Assembly (NCBI GenBank): GCA_016192135.1
Contig: JACPUR010000041.1
Location: 1 to 64,000, forward strand
Direction: 5' to 3'
DNA: 64,000 nt
Source of the DNA: Candidatus Tectomicrobia bacterium
GTDB lineage: Bacteria > UBA8248
Part shown: positions 1 through 8,604 of the stretch, piece by piece
How the letters are laid out: each line of letters begins with the position of its first letter
Position numbering within the stretch: position 1 is the first letter of the stretch
Program-made: the position numbers and the translations under genes
Notes under the pieces: generated by a model
What the model was told of the DNA's origin: nothing
The model's input: the letters and a program-made list of their open reading frames with translations, nothing else
Databases searched by the model: none

Positions 1-12
1 CCCCAGGCCCAT
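1..12 (-). CDS. Start of a second ABC permease gene (partial, cut by window edge)
   Basis: Only the first four codons (ATG GGC CTG GGG) lie inside the window. The ATG shares its A with the TGA stop of the DppB-type permease, giving a TGATG overlap typical of translationally coupled transporter genes. In dipeptide/nickel transporters a DppC-type permease usually follows DppB, so that is the likely product. No protein feature can be checked. Confidence 0.45.
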
Positions 13-968
13 CAGCGGCCCTCCTTCCCGAGCGAGACGCGCGGATCGATGACCGTATAGAGCAGGTCCACCGCGAGGTTGATGACGACCACGATGAACG
101 AGTACACCAGGATGACGCCCTGGATCATGTTGTAGTCCCGCGACGCCACCCCGCCGATGAGGAGCTTCCCCAGTCCCGGGCGGTTGAAGATGATCTCGAT
201 GACGATGGTCCCGCCCAGCGCCACGGTCATACCCGTCGCGGCCACGGTGGCCACTGGGATGAGGGCGTTCCGCAAGGTGTGCAGGAAGGTCACCCGCCAG
301 GCGGGGAGACCCTTGCTGCGGGCGGTCTGGACGTAGGGGGCGTTCATCACGTCCAGCATCGAGGCGCGCGTCACCCGCATGATGGGGGCGGACTGGACGA
401 AGCCGATGGCGAACGCGGGCAGCATGACGTTGTAGAGCCGGCTCAGCGGGCTCGACATGTCGATCTGCCCCACCGTCGGGAACCACCCCAGGCCCACCGA
501 GAAGGCCAGGAGCAGCAGCACGGAGAGACAGAAGTCGGGGATGGAGATGCCGCCGAGCGCGGCCGCTCCGCCCGCCACGTCCCAGATGCTGTCCCGGCGC
601 ATCGCCATCATCACCCCGAGCGGGATTCCGACGAGGATGCCCAGGGTGAGCGAGGCGAACGCCAGATCCAGCGTATAAGGGAGAAAGGCGAGGATGAGCC
701 CCGCCACCGGCTGCTCGATCTGGTAAGAGTGCCCCAGGTCCAGCAGCACCGCCCCCTTCATGTAGTTCCAGAACTGGACGAGGAGCGGCTTGTCCAGGCC
801 ATTCAGCACACGGAAGTTCCGGAGCTGTTCCTCGCTCGCCTGATCGCCCAGGAGGGCGATGGCGGGGTCGCCTGGCAGGATGTGCAGGCCGAAGAAGATG
901 AGCACCAGCACCCAGAAAAGGGTGGGGATGGCGGCCAGCATCCGGCGGAGGAGATAGGCCAGCATCAT
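12..968 (-). CDS. Peptide/nickel-type ABC transporter permease (DppB family)
   Basis: A 318-residue inner-membrane permease that would form half of the channel of a dipeptide/oligopeptide/nickel-type importer. The N-terminal helix starts at about residue 5 and is followed by LPGDP at about 31-35, a hallmark of DppB proteins. The cytoplasmic coupling motif has the form ARSKGL...LRNALIP, and the protein ends in the family's IDPR tail. The start is the ATG at 968, which overlaps the TGA of the upstream LVIVD gene (ATGA); a longer reading frame into that gene is an artefact. No binding protein or ATPase of this system is visible, so the substrate is unknown. Its partners should lie beyond the left edge. 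Confidence 0.9.
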   Translation of the reverse strand: MMLAYLLRRMLAAIPTLFWVLVLIFFGLHILPGDPAIALLGDQASEEQLRNFRVLNGLDKPLLVQFWNYMKGAVLLDLGHSYQIEQPVAGLILAFLPYTLDLAFASLTLGILVGIPLGVMMAMRRDSIWDVAGGAAALGGISIPDFCLSVLLLLAFSVGLGWFPTVGQIDMSSPLSRLYNVMLPAFAIGFVQSAPIMRVTRASMLDVMNAPYVQTARSKGLPAWRVTFLHTLRNALIPVATVAATGMTVALGGTIVIEIIFNRPGLGKLLIGGVASRDYNMIQGVILVYSFIVVVINLAVDLLYTVIDPRVSLGKEGR

Positions 969-2275
969 CGCGGGGGCTCCCCGCCGTCCATGGCCTTCTC
1001 GTCCAGCTCCAGCACATAGATGCCCATGTTGCGGTTGGCGAGGTACACCACCCCCCGGTCCCACTCCACGTACACGTCCTCGGAGCGCACGGCGAGGCCC
1101 GGCTTGGGGTCCGGCGGGACGAAGTAGGCGATCTCGCGGGGCCTGAAAGGGTTGCGGATGTCGAACACGCGCAGCCCCGCGTTGAAATAGGTCATGAAGA
1201 CCATGTCGTCCCGGCGATCCCCCGGCTCGCTCATGTGCTGGACGTTGTGGGGCCCGAAGCGGCCGCCCTTCACGCAGAAGGAGGCGTAGGGCAGGCCGGC
1301 GGGCGGCCGGGGTACCGGGAACGTAGAGATGGAGACAGGGTTCCAGTCGCACCGGATGTCCGCGACCCAGCCGAGGGGCTGCGTCTCGTTACAGTTCTCG
1401 GCGATGGCCTCCTGGGTGATGACGGCCAGCTTGCGGTTCAGCATCGGGAAAGCCGTGTGACAGGGGATGCCCCCGTCGAAGGGAGGCGAGAGGCGGAGCT
1501 GGCCGAGCACCTTGGGCTTGGCGGGTTCCTTCATGTCCATCACGAGCATCCCGGCCGCGCCCCAGGAGGCGTAGCCCCGGTCGCCCATCACGTAGACCGG
1601 CCCGTGGAGCCCTTCCCTCTCGCTGAGCTTTTTCGGGTCCCACTTGCGCTCCTCGCCTTCCTTCTGCCCGGGCAGCCAGAAGCGCCCCGCTTCCTCGGGT
1701 TTCTCGGGGTTCTTCATGTCCAGGATGATGAGGATGTGGCCCGCCCAGCCATCGGTGGCGGCGGTGAGGTAGGCGTAGCGCCCGCCGTCGTAGTAGTTGC
1801 GGTGGCAGCCCCGGCCCGGGATGTGGTGGTAGGCGATCTCGCGGGGGCGCCGGGGATCGGAGACGTCGTAGATGGTCACGCCCGCCCGCTCGGCCGGCCG
1901 GTCGTCGGACCAGTCGGGGAGGCCCGGATGCCAGCGGTTCGGCGGGACGGGCGGGGGCACGTCCTCCGAGACGATGAGGAGGTCCCCCGCCTGCTGGATG
2001 TTCGAGCGCGAAACCTTGTGCGGCGAGGGCAGGTTCCCGACGTACTGGGGCCGGGCGGGGTCCGTCACGTCCAGAATGTGCACCCCCCGGTACCACAGGC
2101 AGCCCGCGTACATGAAACGGCGGCCGCCCTTGATCTGGATTTGCATCTTCAGCGCGCCGCCGTACATCTCCGCGTCGTCGGGCGCCAGGTCGATATGGGC
2201 GATCTGGCGCATGTTCCAAGCGGCCGCTGTGCGCGTCATGAACAGGGAGGGTCCCCTCCCGTCTCCCCCCGGCAT
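965..2275 (-). CDS. LVIVD-repeat beta-propeller protein
   Basis: A 436-residue protein built of repeated blade-like units such as GVHILDVTDP, GVTIYDVSDPRRP, ILDMKNPEKP and LRVFDIRNPFRP. This 'xxVxDxxxPxxP' pattern is that of LVIVD-repeat beta-propellers. No clear signal peptide is seen at the chosen start. The ATG at 2275 was preferred over an upstream one because GGAAAGGAG sits 6 bases before it. The family has no agreed enzymatic role; it is often found beside hydrolases or choline/steroid-type catabolic genes. It lies between a CocE-type hydrolase and an ABC permease in one operon, suggesting an accessory binding or scaffold role in that pathway (inference). Confidence 0.85.
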   Translation of the reverse strand: MPGGDGRGPSLFMTRTAAAWNMRQIAHIDLAPDDAEMYGGALKMQIQIKGGRRFMYAGCLWYRGVHILDVTDPARPQYVGNLPSPHKVSRSNIQQAGDLLIVSEDVPPPVPPNRWHPGLPDWSDDRPAERAGVTIYDVSDPRRPREIAYHHIPGRGCHRNYYDGGRYAYLTAATDGWAGHILIILDMKNPEKPEEAGRFWLPGQKEGEERKWDPKKLSEREGLHGPVYVMGDRGYASWGAAGMLVMDMKEPAKPKVLGQLRLSPPFDGGIPCHTAFPMLNRKLAVITQEAIAENCNETQPLGWVADIRCDWNPVSISTFPVPRPPAGLPYASFCVKGGRFGPHNVQHMSEPGDRRDDMVFMTYFNAGLRVFDIRNPFRPREIAYFVPPDPKPGLAVRSEDVYVEWDRGVVYLANRNMGIYVLELDEKAMDGGEPPR

Positions 2276-2354
2276 TCGTTTCTCCTTTCCTCTCTCGGTG
2301 CCTCGGATGATTGGGGGGAGCCGCACGCCGCCCCCCGGTTATCGCGCCTCCGTC

Positions 2355-4007
2355 CTACGCCTGCTTCGGGATGACCGGCACCAGGAGGTAGGAGCCCTCC
2401 CGGCCCTCCAGCACGGTGTTGTCCGCCGGGAGAGGCAGCGACTCGTGGAAGCTCAGGTTCTCCGCGAAGGGGAACGCGCTCGAGATCTCGAGCCGCACCC
2501 GGTGGCCCGGCTGGAACACGTTGCACGTCGGGCAGAGCTCGATCTCGTAGGCTTCCTCCTCGCCCGGCGTGAGGGGCACCGCCCTCAGGTGGGGGTGCCA
2601 GGGCCGGCCCGGCTTGGAGAGCTTCTCGTCCAGCTCCCGGTGAGAGGCGCGGAGCCAACCCTTGGTGAGCGTGCGGCAGGAGCCGTCCGGCGCCTCGTCC
2701 TGGAGGTGGACCATCCAGTCCGTGTCCTCGGCCGAGGAGCGGGCGGCGAGGTGGAGCGAGAGCGGCCCCGTCAGCTCGTAGGGCCCGGCCATGGGCTCGG
2801 TGCGGTAGATGAGGCGGGGGTTGCCGAAGCGCCACTCGCGCGTGAAGGGGCTGTAGGCGTAGGCCCGCTCCCCTCCCCCGCCCGGGGTGTCCGAGAGAGT
2901 GCCGTGGGTGCCCCCCGGACCGCCCAGGTAGAGCTTCTTCCACTGGGTGCGGGGGAGCGGCCAGTCCGGCTCGCCGCGCCAGCGGTTTTCCCCCTGGATC
3001 CAGAGCTGGATGGGCGGGCCCTCCATCACCCCCGTGTCCATGCCCTTGAGCCAGTGGTCGTACCAGCGGAGCGCCTCCTCGTGATAGGCCCCGAAGGGCC
3101 GCCAGGGCTGGGGCTTGGGGCCGATGAGCATGCGCTTGGGGATCTTCCCCGTCCCCTCCCATCCCTGGAAGGCGCCCGGCAGGTGGAGCCACCAGAAGGA
3201 CCAGTCGCAGCCGAAGTAGGTGGGGATCTTGATGTTGCGCAACACTTTGTGGGGCGAGCGGATCTGGAAGAACTCGCCGTCGAAGGGGTGCTCCAGGTTC
3301 AGGTGGTCGCGCATCATCTGGTCCAGGCCCGAGCGGTCCTTGAGGCGCCCGCTCTGGAAGTTCAGGTTGCCCACCGCCGCGAACCAGCCCTTCATGAAGC
3401 CCAGGTAGGGGACGCCTCCGTGGAAGGTGCGGTGCCGGTAGAGGTCGGTGTAGCCGTCGTAGGGGAAGATGGCCGCCAGGGCGTCGGGCTGGTGGACGGC
3501 GGAGAGAAGCTGCACCAGGGCGAAGTAGGAGCAGCCGATCATCCCCACCTTGCCGTTGCACCAGGGCTGCTTCGCGGCCCACTCGATGAGCTCGAGGTAG
3601 TCCCCTTGCTCCTTCTCCCCCTTGTCGTCGTAGGAGCCCTCGGAGTCGTTCGACCCCCGCACGTCCACGATCACATGGGCGTACCCCCTCGGCACCCAGA
3701 ACTCCGTGAGCCCCGCCTCGTTCTGGCCGATGGGGACCTCGGTGACCTGGAGCTGCCGGGTGTAGGGCGAGATCGAGAGGAGCGCCGGGAACTTCTGGCC
3801 CGTCACCCGGGGGCGGTACACGTCGGCGGCCAGGTGCACGCCGTCGCGCATCTTGATGCGCTGGTCCGTCTCGGCGCGGATGTTGTAGCGGGGCTCGGAG
3901 CGCTCCCGCGCCTTGGGAGGCTCGTCGAAGGGGTACTGGGGCCAGACGGCGGGATGGATGTGACGGACGGTATCGGGGTGGGAGCGCCGCGCGGCGGATG
4001 AGGACAT
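2355..4007 (-). CDS. CocE/NonD family hydrolase (S15 peptidase-like acyl hydrolase)
   Basis: A 550-residue alpha/beta hydrolase of the X-Pro dipeptidyl-peptidase/cocaine-esterase (CocE/NonD) type. The N-terminal strand pattern MRDGVHLAADVYRP (about 53-66) and the oxyanion region SPYTR (80-84) are typical. DVRGSNDSEG (115-124) precedes the nucleophile elbow GCSYFA with Ser160. The family consensus is GxSYxG, so the final Gly is replaced by Ala here. A C-terminal jelly-roll domain is suggested by the ending (LSFHESLPLPADNTVLE). The start at 4007 has GAAAGGAAGG upstream. The substrate is likely an ester or N-acyl amide; the neighbouring oxidoreductases suggest catabolism of an imported organic compound. 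Confidence 0.9.
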   Translation of the reverse strand: MSSSAARRSHPDTVRHIHPAVWPQYPFDEPPKARERSEPRYNIRAETDQRIKMRDGVHLAADVYRPRVTGQKFPALLSISPYTRQLQVTEVPIGQNEAGLTEFWVPRGYAHVIVDVRGSNDSEGSYDDKGEKEQGDYLELIEWAAKQPWCNGKVGMIGCSYFALVQLLSAVHQPDALAAIFPYDGYTDLYRHRTFHGGVPYLGFMKGWFAAVGNLNFQSGRLKDRSGLDQMMRDHLNLEHPFDGEFFQIRSPHKVLRNIKIPTYFGCDWSFWWLHLPGAFQGWEGTGKIPKRMLIGPKPQPWRPFGAYHEEALRWYDHWLKGMDTGVMEGPPIQLWIQGENRWRGEPDWPLPRTQWKKLYLGGPGGTHGTLSDTPGGGGERAYAYSPFTREWRFGNPRLIYRTEPMAGPYELTGPLSLHLAARSSAEDTDWMVHLQDEAPDGSCRTLTKGWLRASHRELDEKLSKPGRPWHPHLRAVPLTPGEEEAYEIELCPTCNVFQPGHRVRLEISSAFPFAENLSFHESLPLPADNTVLEGREGSYLLVPVIPKQA

Positions 4008-4081
4008 TCGGGCCTTCCTTTCCTGGATGAAACGCCGGCAAGGGATGGGGTCACGGCCCATGCCGCTCCGGCGCGATATGA

Positions 4082-5677
4082 CTAGGCGTGCGCGGCCAGG
4101 GCCGGGGCCGGGAGGGGCTCCCACCAGAGGTCGAGCCCCAGGTCGCGGGCGATGACGCCCGCGGCGTTGTAGCCGGGGGCGCCGTTCAGGCCCCCGCCCT
4201 GGCAGCTCGAGCCGCAGAGATAGAAGCCCTCGAGGGGGGTGCGCATCCCCGAGAGGAGCGGATGGGGCCGGTTCACCCCGAGCTGCTCGGTCTTGTAGGC
4301 CCCCATGCGCACCGCCCCGCGCACCATGTTGCGGTTGCCGCGCTCGACGTCGAGCGGGGTGTAGAGCTTGGCCGCCCGGACGGTGTCCCGCGTCAGGTTC
4401 GGGGCGAACTCCCGCCAGACGCCCACGAGCTTCTCCGCCGCCTCCTCCTTGACCGTGTCCCAGCGCGCGGCGTCGCCCTCCAGGGAGTAGGGGGCGCCCG
4501 GCCACCAGAAGGCCACGTGCCCCCCCTTCGGGGCGTAGGAGGGGTCGTGCTGGCTGTTGCAGGAGCCGTTCCCCATGGGTTGGGAGGGGAACTTGCCGGC
4601 CCGGCGCTCCTGAGCGTTCCGGACCACCTGGGCGTCGCCGTCGGCCCCGAAGATGATGTTGTAGCAGCGGCCCACGTCGGCGTCGTACTTCTCGGCCTCG
4701 TAGCGCGGGCGGTCCGAGAGGGCGAGATGGAGGGTCATCAGTGAGTGGAAACCCCAGTCCCACTTGCGCATCTTCTCGTTCACCTCGGCCGGGAAGGCGT
4801 CCTCCCCGGCCATGCGGATGGAGGCCGGGGCGTTCAGGCTGCTCGCCACGAAGCGGCCCGCCGAGAGCCTGCGGCCGTCCTCCAGGGCGGCGCCCGCCGT
4901 GCGCCCCCCCTCGCGGGTCACCTCGCGCACGGCCGCGCCTCGGATGACCGCCCCCCTGTTCGCCAGGATGATGCGCTCCAGGGCCCTCGGGAGCTCCATG
5001 GCCCCGCCCACCGGGAGCCCCAGGGTGGTCTGGGTGGAGAAGAGGCTCGGGAGGAAGAGCCCGGTCCCCGGCTCGTCCTCCACCGTGATGGCGTGGGCGA
5101 AGAGCTTGAAGAGGGCGCGCACCTTGGGGTGCTCGAAATGGGCGTCGATGGCCGAGGAGATGGTCATCGGGGCGAAGGCGAGGAGCTCCCTCCCCTTCGC
5201 GTCCGAACCCACCCGGACGCCGATCTCCTCGCGTGGCAGGGGCGGGTGGAAGAGGAAGCTCCGCAGAAGGGGGGCGAGCTCCACGGCGTAGCGCTGGTGG
5301 AGATACCCGAAGGCGTCCGCGTCATGCCTCGAGATTCGGGCGATGGAGGCCGTCGATTTCTTGGGATCCCGGTGGAGGACGATGGCCGTGCCGTCCCGGA
5401 AGAGTGCCGCATGCTGCACATCGGGCGTCAGGTAGCGGAAGCCGTGGCGCTCCAGCTCGAGGTCGCGGACGATCGGGAAGTCGTCCAGCCCGATAAAGAA
5501 GTTGGCGTGCATGTTCGACTTGTAGCCGGGCAGCAGGAACTCCCGCGTCGAGGCGCCCCCGCCGATCTCCCGCTCGGCCTCCAGGACGGCAACCCTCAGC
5601 CCGCAGCGCGAGAGATAGGCCGCGCAGACGAGGCCGTTGTGCCCGCCGCCGATCACGATGCCGTCGTAGCGGTCCAT
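4082..5677 (-). CDS. FAD-dependent oxidoreductase, phytoene desaturase-like
   Basis: A 531-residue flavoprotein with an N-terminal Rossmann dinucleotide motif GGGHNGL (10-16), then an acidic residue at the end of beta-2 (VLEAE) and a GGGAST segment, as in the phytoene desaturase/amine oxidase-like superfamily. The C terminus carries the second FAD-contacting segment (LCGSSCQGGGLNGAPGYNAA). The reaction is likely oxidation or desaturation of a C-C or C-N bond; carotenoid synthesis is not implied, since no other carotenoid gene is near. The start at 5677 follows GGGGAGGAGG directly. Same strand and tight spacing with the CocE hydrolase and the small mono-oxygenase-like gene imply one transcript. 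Confidence 0.88.
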   Translation of the reverse strand: MDRYDGIVIGGGHNGLVCAAYLSRCGLRVAVLEAEREIGGGASTREFLLPGYKSNMHANFFIGLDDFPIVRDLELERHGFRYLTPDVQHAALFRDGTAIVLHRDPKKSTASIARISRHDADAFGYLHQRYAVELAPLLRSFLFHPPLPREEIGVRVGSDAKGRELLAFAPMTISSAIDAHFEHPKVRALFKLFAHAITVEDEPGTGLFLPSLFSTQTTLGLPVGGAMELPRALERIILANRGAVIRGAAVREVTREGGRTAGAALEDGRRLSAGRFVASSLNAPASIRMAGEDAFPAEVNEKMRKWDWGFHSLMTLHLALSDRPRYEAEKYDADVGRCYNIIFGADGDAQVVRNAQERRAGKFPSQPMGNGSCNSQHDPSYAPKGGHVAFWWPGAPYSLEGDAARWDTVKEEAAEKLVGVWREFAPNLTRDTVRAAKLYTPLDVERGNRNMVRGAVRMGAYKTEQLGVNRPHPLLSGMRTPLEGFYLCGSSCQGGGLNGAPGYNAAGVIARDLGLDLWWEPLPAPALAAHA

Positions 5678-5696
5678 CCTCCTCCCCTTCCCCGCG

Positions 5697-6011
5697 CTAG
5701 GCCGCCTGGACGATCTTGCCGGCCGCGTTGTCCACCACGACCGGGGTATCGAAGAAGGCGATGCTGGGCTCCACCCCGAAGGCCTTGACGAAGTTCTCCC
5801 GCCACATCCCGGCGTAGCACTTCTCGGCGGCCTCGCGGCTCTCCCAGAGATACACGCCCCCGCCCAGGCCCTGCGCCCGGCTGAAGAGGAAGTTCTTGCG
5901 GATGAGGCCGGGGATCTGCTGGAAGCGGGAGGAGATGCGATTCGTGTTCTCGACGTACTTCTCGTAGGTCATTCCTTGCGGGATGGGGGCGGTGACGATG
6001 GCGGTGATCAT
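5697..6011 (-). CDS. Small mono-oxygenase-like protein (ABM/YdhR-type ferredoxin-like fold)
   Basis: A 104-residue protein with a beta-alpha-beta-beta pattern (MITAIVTAPI..., YVENTNRIS, GLIRKNFLFSR, GGVYLWESREAAEKCY). It resembles dimeric antibiotic-biosynthesis monooxygenase or YdhR-type domains. These either oxygenate aromatic or activated substrates without a cofactor, or act as small binding or stress proteins. It is probably the first gene of the minus-strand operon running to the left edge. GGGAG precedes the ATG. The exact function cannot be told from sequence. Confidence 0.75.
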   Translation of the reverse strand: MITAIVTAPIPQGMTYEKYVENTNRISSRFQQIPGLIRKNFLFSRAQGLGGGVYLWESREAAEKCYAGMWRENFVKAFGVEPSIAFFDTPVVVDNAAGKIVQAA

Positions 6012-6212
6012 GGCATCTCACTCCCAGGGTGGGCCGGCGGGCCGCGCGGCGAGGCCGGTTCTTGTCGGATCCGTTCCCCCGAACGATAGCGCGGGCGCCG
6101 GGGAAAATCCATCCGCCCGGCCCCTCGCGGCAGGAGGCCGATGATGTAGAATGCGCCCTTCGCGCAGGGCTCCGTGAGGGCATTCTTTCTTTATTTATCG
6201 GGGGAACGGGAA

Positions 6213-7103
6213 ATGGGCGAGCGGGTGGGGATCGTGGGAATCGGGCTCATGGGGTCGGCCCTGTCGGGGAACCTGCTCCAGGCGGGTTTCGAGGTGCAGG
6301 GATTCGACGTGGACGGCCGCCGGGTGGATGAGTTCGCGGAGCGCGGGGGCGTGCCGGTGGACTCCCCGGCCGCGGCCGCCCGGGGGGTGAAGTGGCTCGT
6401 CACCTCCCTCCCCACGAGCGAGATCGTCCGGGAAGCGGTGCTGGGCCGGAACGGCATCGCCGAGGGCGCGGGGAAAGGGCTCATCTTCTGCGACGCCACC
6501 ACCTCGCGCCCCGAGGACTCGGCCCGGCTCGGGGCCGAGATGGCCGAGAGGGGCATCCGCTTCCTCGACGCCGCGGTGAGCGGCACGAGCGCCATGGCCT
6601 GGAAGAAGGACCTGATCATCATCGCCGGGGGCGCGAAGGAGGATTTCGAGGCCTGCAAGCCCTACTTCGCGGCCGTCAGCCGGGCGGCCTACCACATGGG
6701 CCCCGTGGGTGCGGGCGCCCTGACCAAGCTCATCGTCAACCTGGTGCTGGCCGGGAACCGGCTCGCCCTGGCCGAGGGCCTGGCCCTGGGCGAGAAGGCG
6801 GGGATGGACGGGGAGAGGCTCCTGTCCGTGCTCCAGGACGGCGCCTGCGCCTCCAAGACCATGATCGACAAAGGCCCCAAGATGATCCGGGGGGACTACA
6901 GCCCCGAGGGCCTCATCCGGACCTCGCTCAAGGATTCCCGGCTCATGCTCGAGCAGGGGCAAAAATACGGCTCGCCCATGCTCATGACCGGCGTGTGGTC
7001 CCAGCTCGCCCAGGCGGCCTACCAGCGGGGCCTGGCCGACAAGGATTCGGTCTCCGTCTTCGAGGTGCTGCGCGAGATGGCCGGCCTGCCCCGGCGGGGA
7101 TGA
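6213..7103 (+). CDS. NAD(P)-dependent beta-hydroxyacid dehydrogenase (3-hydroxyisobutyrate dehydrogenase family)
   Basis: A 296-residue enzyme of the usual length for the family. The N-terminal NAD(P)-binding motif is GIVGIGLMG (6-14). The substrate-binding segment DAAVSGTSAMA follows the family's DAPVSGG pattern, but the usual double glycine is replaced by TS. The catalytic lysine region is GAGALTKLIVNLVLAGN. These features fit oxidation of a 3-hydroxy acid (3-hydroxyisobutyrate, tartronate semialdehyde or glyoxylate-type). The ATG at 6213 was chosen over an upstream in-frame start because the Rossmann strand begins right after it. It is divergent from the catabolic operon on its left and may serve the same pathway (inference). 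Confidence 0.88.
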   Translation: MGERVGIVGIGLMGSALSGNLLQAGFEVQGFDVDGRRVDEFAERGGVPVDSPAAAARGVKWLVTSLPTSEIVREAVLGRNGIAEGAGKGLIFCDATTSRPEDSARLGAEMAERGIRFLDAAVSGTSAMAWKKDLIIIAGGAKEDFEACKPYFAAVSRAAYHMGPVGAGALTKLIVNLVLAGNRLALAEGLALGEKAGMDGERLLSVLQDGACASKTMIDKGPKMIRGDYSPEGLIRTSLKDSRLMLEQGQKYGSPMLMTGVWSQLAQAAYQRGLADKDSVSVFEVLREMAGLPRRG

Positions 7104-7174
7104 CGGGTCCGGCCTTTTCTACGGCTTCCCAGAATATTCCCGCCCAGAGAATATCCTCGCGCAGGCTGCTGTTA

Positions 7175-7201
7175 TTGTTACATACGGCTTGTTACATGCG
7201 G
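7175..7201 (+). repeat. Tandem 13-base repeat TTGTTACATRCGG (possible operator)
   Basis: Two copies of TTGTTACATRCGG (R = A, then G) start at 7175 and 7189, one and a half helical turns apart, in an AT-richer patch about 110 bases before the 73-residue secreted protein gene. The spacing suits side-by-side regulator binding, but no regulator gene is adjacent. Confidence 0.4.
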
Positions 7202-7311
7202 CATGAACCCATGGAAAAGTTACCGCCGGCGCCAAGCATATAGGCTTCTCGATTGATGCGAACGCGACGAGACCGCGCCCAAGAGAGCGCCAAGGCAGAG
7301 GAGGCGGCAAG

Positions 7312-7533
7312 ATGATCGCGCTCACCTGGTTCGTCATCACGATGACTGCCGCCGGGGTCTACAATGGCCCCATCCCCGAAACCACCCAGTTCAACACACT
7401 GGCCGAGTGCCAGTCTTTCGGCCAACGCATGACGCCCAGGCTCCAGGATTGGGTGCGCGGCATGCTCCGTGCGGATTGGGATCACAAGGTTCAGGTCCGG
7501 TTCGAGTGCCGGGCTGGCCAAAGGGCGCTCTGA
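7312..7533 (+). CDS. Small exported hypothetical protein (73 aa)
   Basis: A 73-residue protein with a short hydrophobic N terminus (IALTWFVITMTAAGV) that could act as a signal or anchor, then a region with two cysteines (C31 and C66) able to pair in the periplasm. GGAGG lies 10 bases before the ATG. No family is recognised. Similar small 'CxxF...C' proteins occur as uncharacterised periplasmic proteins. The gene is isolated from its neighbours. Confidence 0.6.
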   Translation: MIALTWFVITMTAAGVYNGPIPETTQFNTLAECQSFGQRMTPRLQDWVRGMLRADWDHKVQVRFECRAGQRAL

Positions 7534-7705
7534 CCTTCGCCCGGGTGGCTAGGGAAGGATGCCCCGGTTTCTCTCCCGCTCGAACCCTGGCGCCGCTTCC
7601 ACGGGCCGTGGCGCGGCTCATCCTCCCCGCGAGCGCGGCGCCCGACGGTTATCGAGGCGAAGCAGCAAGGAGGAATCCAGGCCTCGCCGGGGGTGAGCGG
7701 CCCCT

Positions 7706-8215
7706 CTAGGGCTGGAGGGACGGGTGAAACTTGACGCTGCTCAGCAGCCTCTCGAAGATCGGCTCCTGCTGGAACCTTTCGTTGGGGTGCATGGCCTGGC
7801 CGAACATGATGCCCACGCGCCGAGGGCCCTCCTTGTAGGGCACGGTGAACTGGCAGAAGACGTTGTGATGGGGGACGCCTCTTCCGCTGGTCACCGTGAC
7901 ATGGAGGCAGGAGAAGCGATCGACCATCCGTGTCCTCTTGCTCTGGACCGTCACGCCGCCCCCGCCGAACGTATGGTTGGCGTCATCCTGCAGGGAGCCC
8001 TTGGGCGCGGCGAGGACAATGTAGATCGAACCCCGGCTGATGCCCGCCGGGGAGGCAATCACCACATCCTCGTTCTGCCTCTCCCGCACCACCGACCACG
8101 TCATGGGCATCTGAAAACTGTAGAACTTGGAGTTCGACTCGTAGACGTTCTGCGCGGAAGCATCCGCCGTGGGAAGCAAAAACGCGAGCACCAAACCACC
8201 CCAGAACCAGCGCAT
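7706..8215 (-). CDS. Exported hypothetical protein (169 aa)
   Basis: A 169-residue protein with a clear signal peptide (MRWFWGGLVLAFLLPTADASAQ, cleavage likely after ASA). The mature part begins YESNSKFYSFQMPMTWSVV, like the PsbP/DUF1795-type fold start 'YSF.hP..W.v', and ends with LLSSVKF, which also fits that class. The role is unknown. It ends 172 bases from the facing small exported protein gene. Confidence 0.7.
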   Translation of the reverse strand: MRWFWGGLVLAFLLPTADASAQNVYESNSKFYSFQMPMTWSVVRERQNEDVVIASPAGISRGSIYIVLAAPKGSLQDDANHTFGGGGVTVQSKRTRMVDRFSCLHVTVTSGRGVPHHNVFCQFTVPYKEGPRRVGIMFGQAMHPNERFQQEPIFERLLSSVKFHPSLQP

Positions 8216-8320
8216 CGGACGCCCTCCCCTTCATGCGCGCCATGCCGCGTTGAGCGGGAATCATACACCCGGCCCGGAAAAGGCTCCAAAATCCGTGCGA
8301 TCGGGAGGTCAACCCTGGCG

Positions 8321-8350
8321 TGGACGAAAGTTCCCGGTTTCCGCCATAAT
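8321..8350 (+). promoter_or_regulatory. Probable promoter of tRNA-Arg
   Basis: CATAAT at 8345-8350 lies 14 bases before the tRNA 5' end, and TGGACG at 8321-8326 sits 18 bases upstream as a weak -35. Spacing to the mature 5' end is as expected for a tRNA gene. Confidence 0.4.
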
Positions 8351-8363
8351 CGGGCCGGGATTC

Positions 8364-8440
8364 GCCCCCTTAGCTCAGCAGGATAGAGCAACGGATTCCT
8401 AATCCGTAGGCCGCGTGTTCGAATCACGCAGGGGGCACCA
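8364..8440 (+). tRNA. tRNA-Arg(CCU)
   Basis: A 77-base cloverleaf. The acceptor stem GCCCCCT pairs with AGGGGGC. The anticodon stem ACGGA/TCCGT encloses the loop TTCCTAA, giving anticodon CCU (AGG codons). The T arm is CGTGTTCGAATCACG. The discriminator A and CCA are encoded. Confidence 0.97.
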
Positions 8441-8604
8441 TTTTCGCCGGCTTTTTCCGCCTGAAATATAAATTGCAATATTCCTGGAAGGGTGTTACCT
8501 TGTTTACGTTATCCCGCAGGCAAGGTGCAGGCGGGGAGTCCACGGGCGGCGTGCAGGGCGTCCTTGGGGGCGCGGCGCTGCCCAATTTGTTTCAGGAGAA
8601 GAGT

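Noticed and set aside
1872-4001. 709-residue plus-strand frame opposite the CocE hydrolase and LVIVD genes
   Set aside because: Proline/arginine/glycine-rich antisense shadow with no family match, while the minus strand carries intact motifs.
4082-5677. Carotenoid (phytoene) desaturase function
   Set aside because: No crtB or other carotenoid gene is present; the family includes many unrelated flavoproteins.
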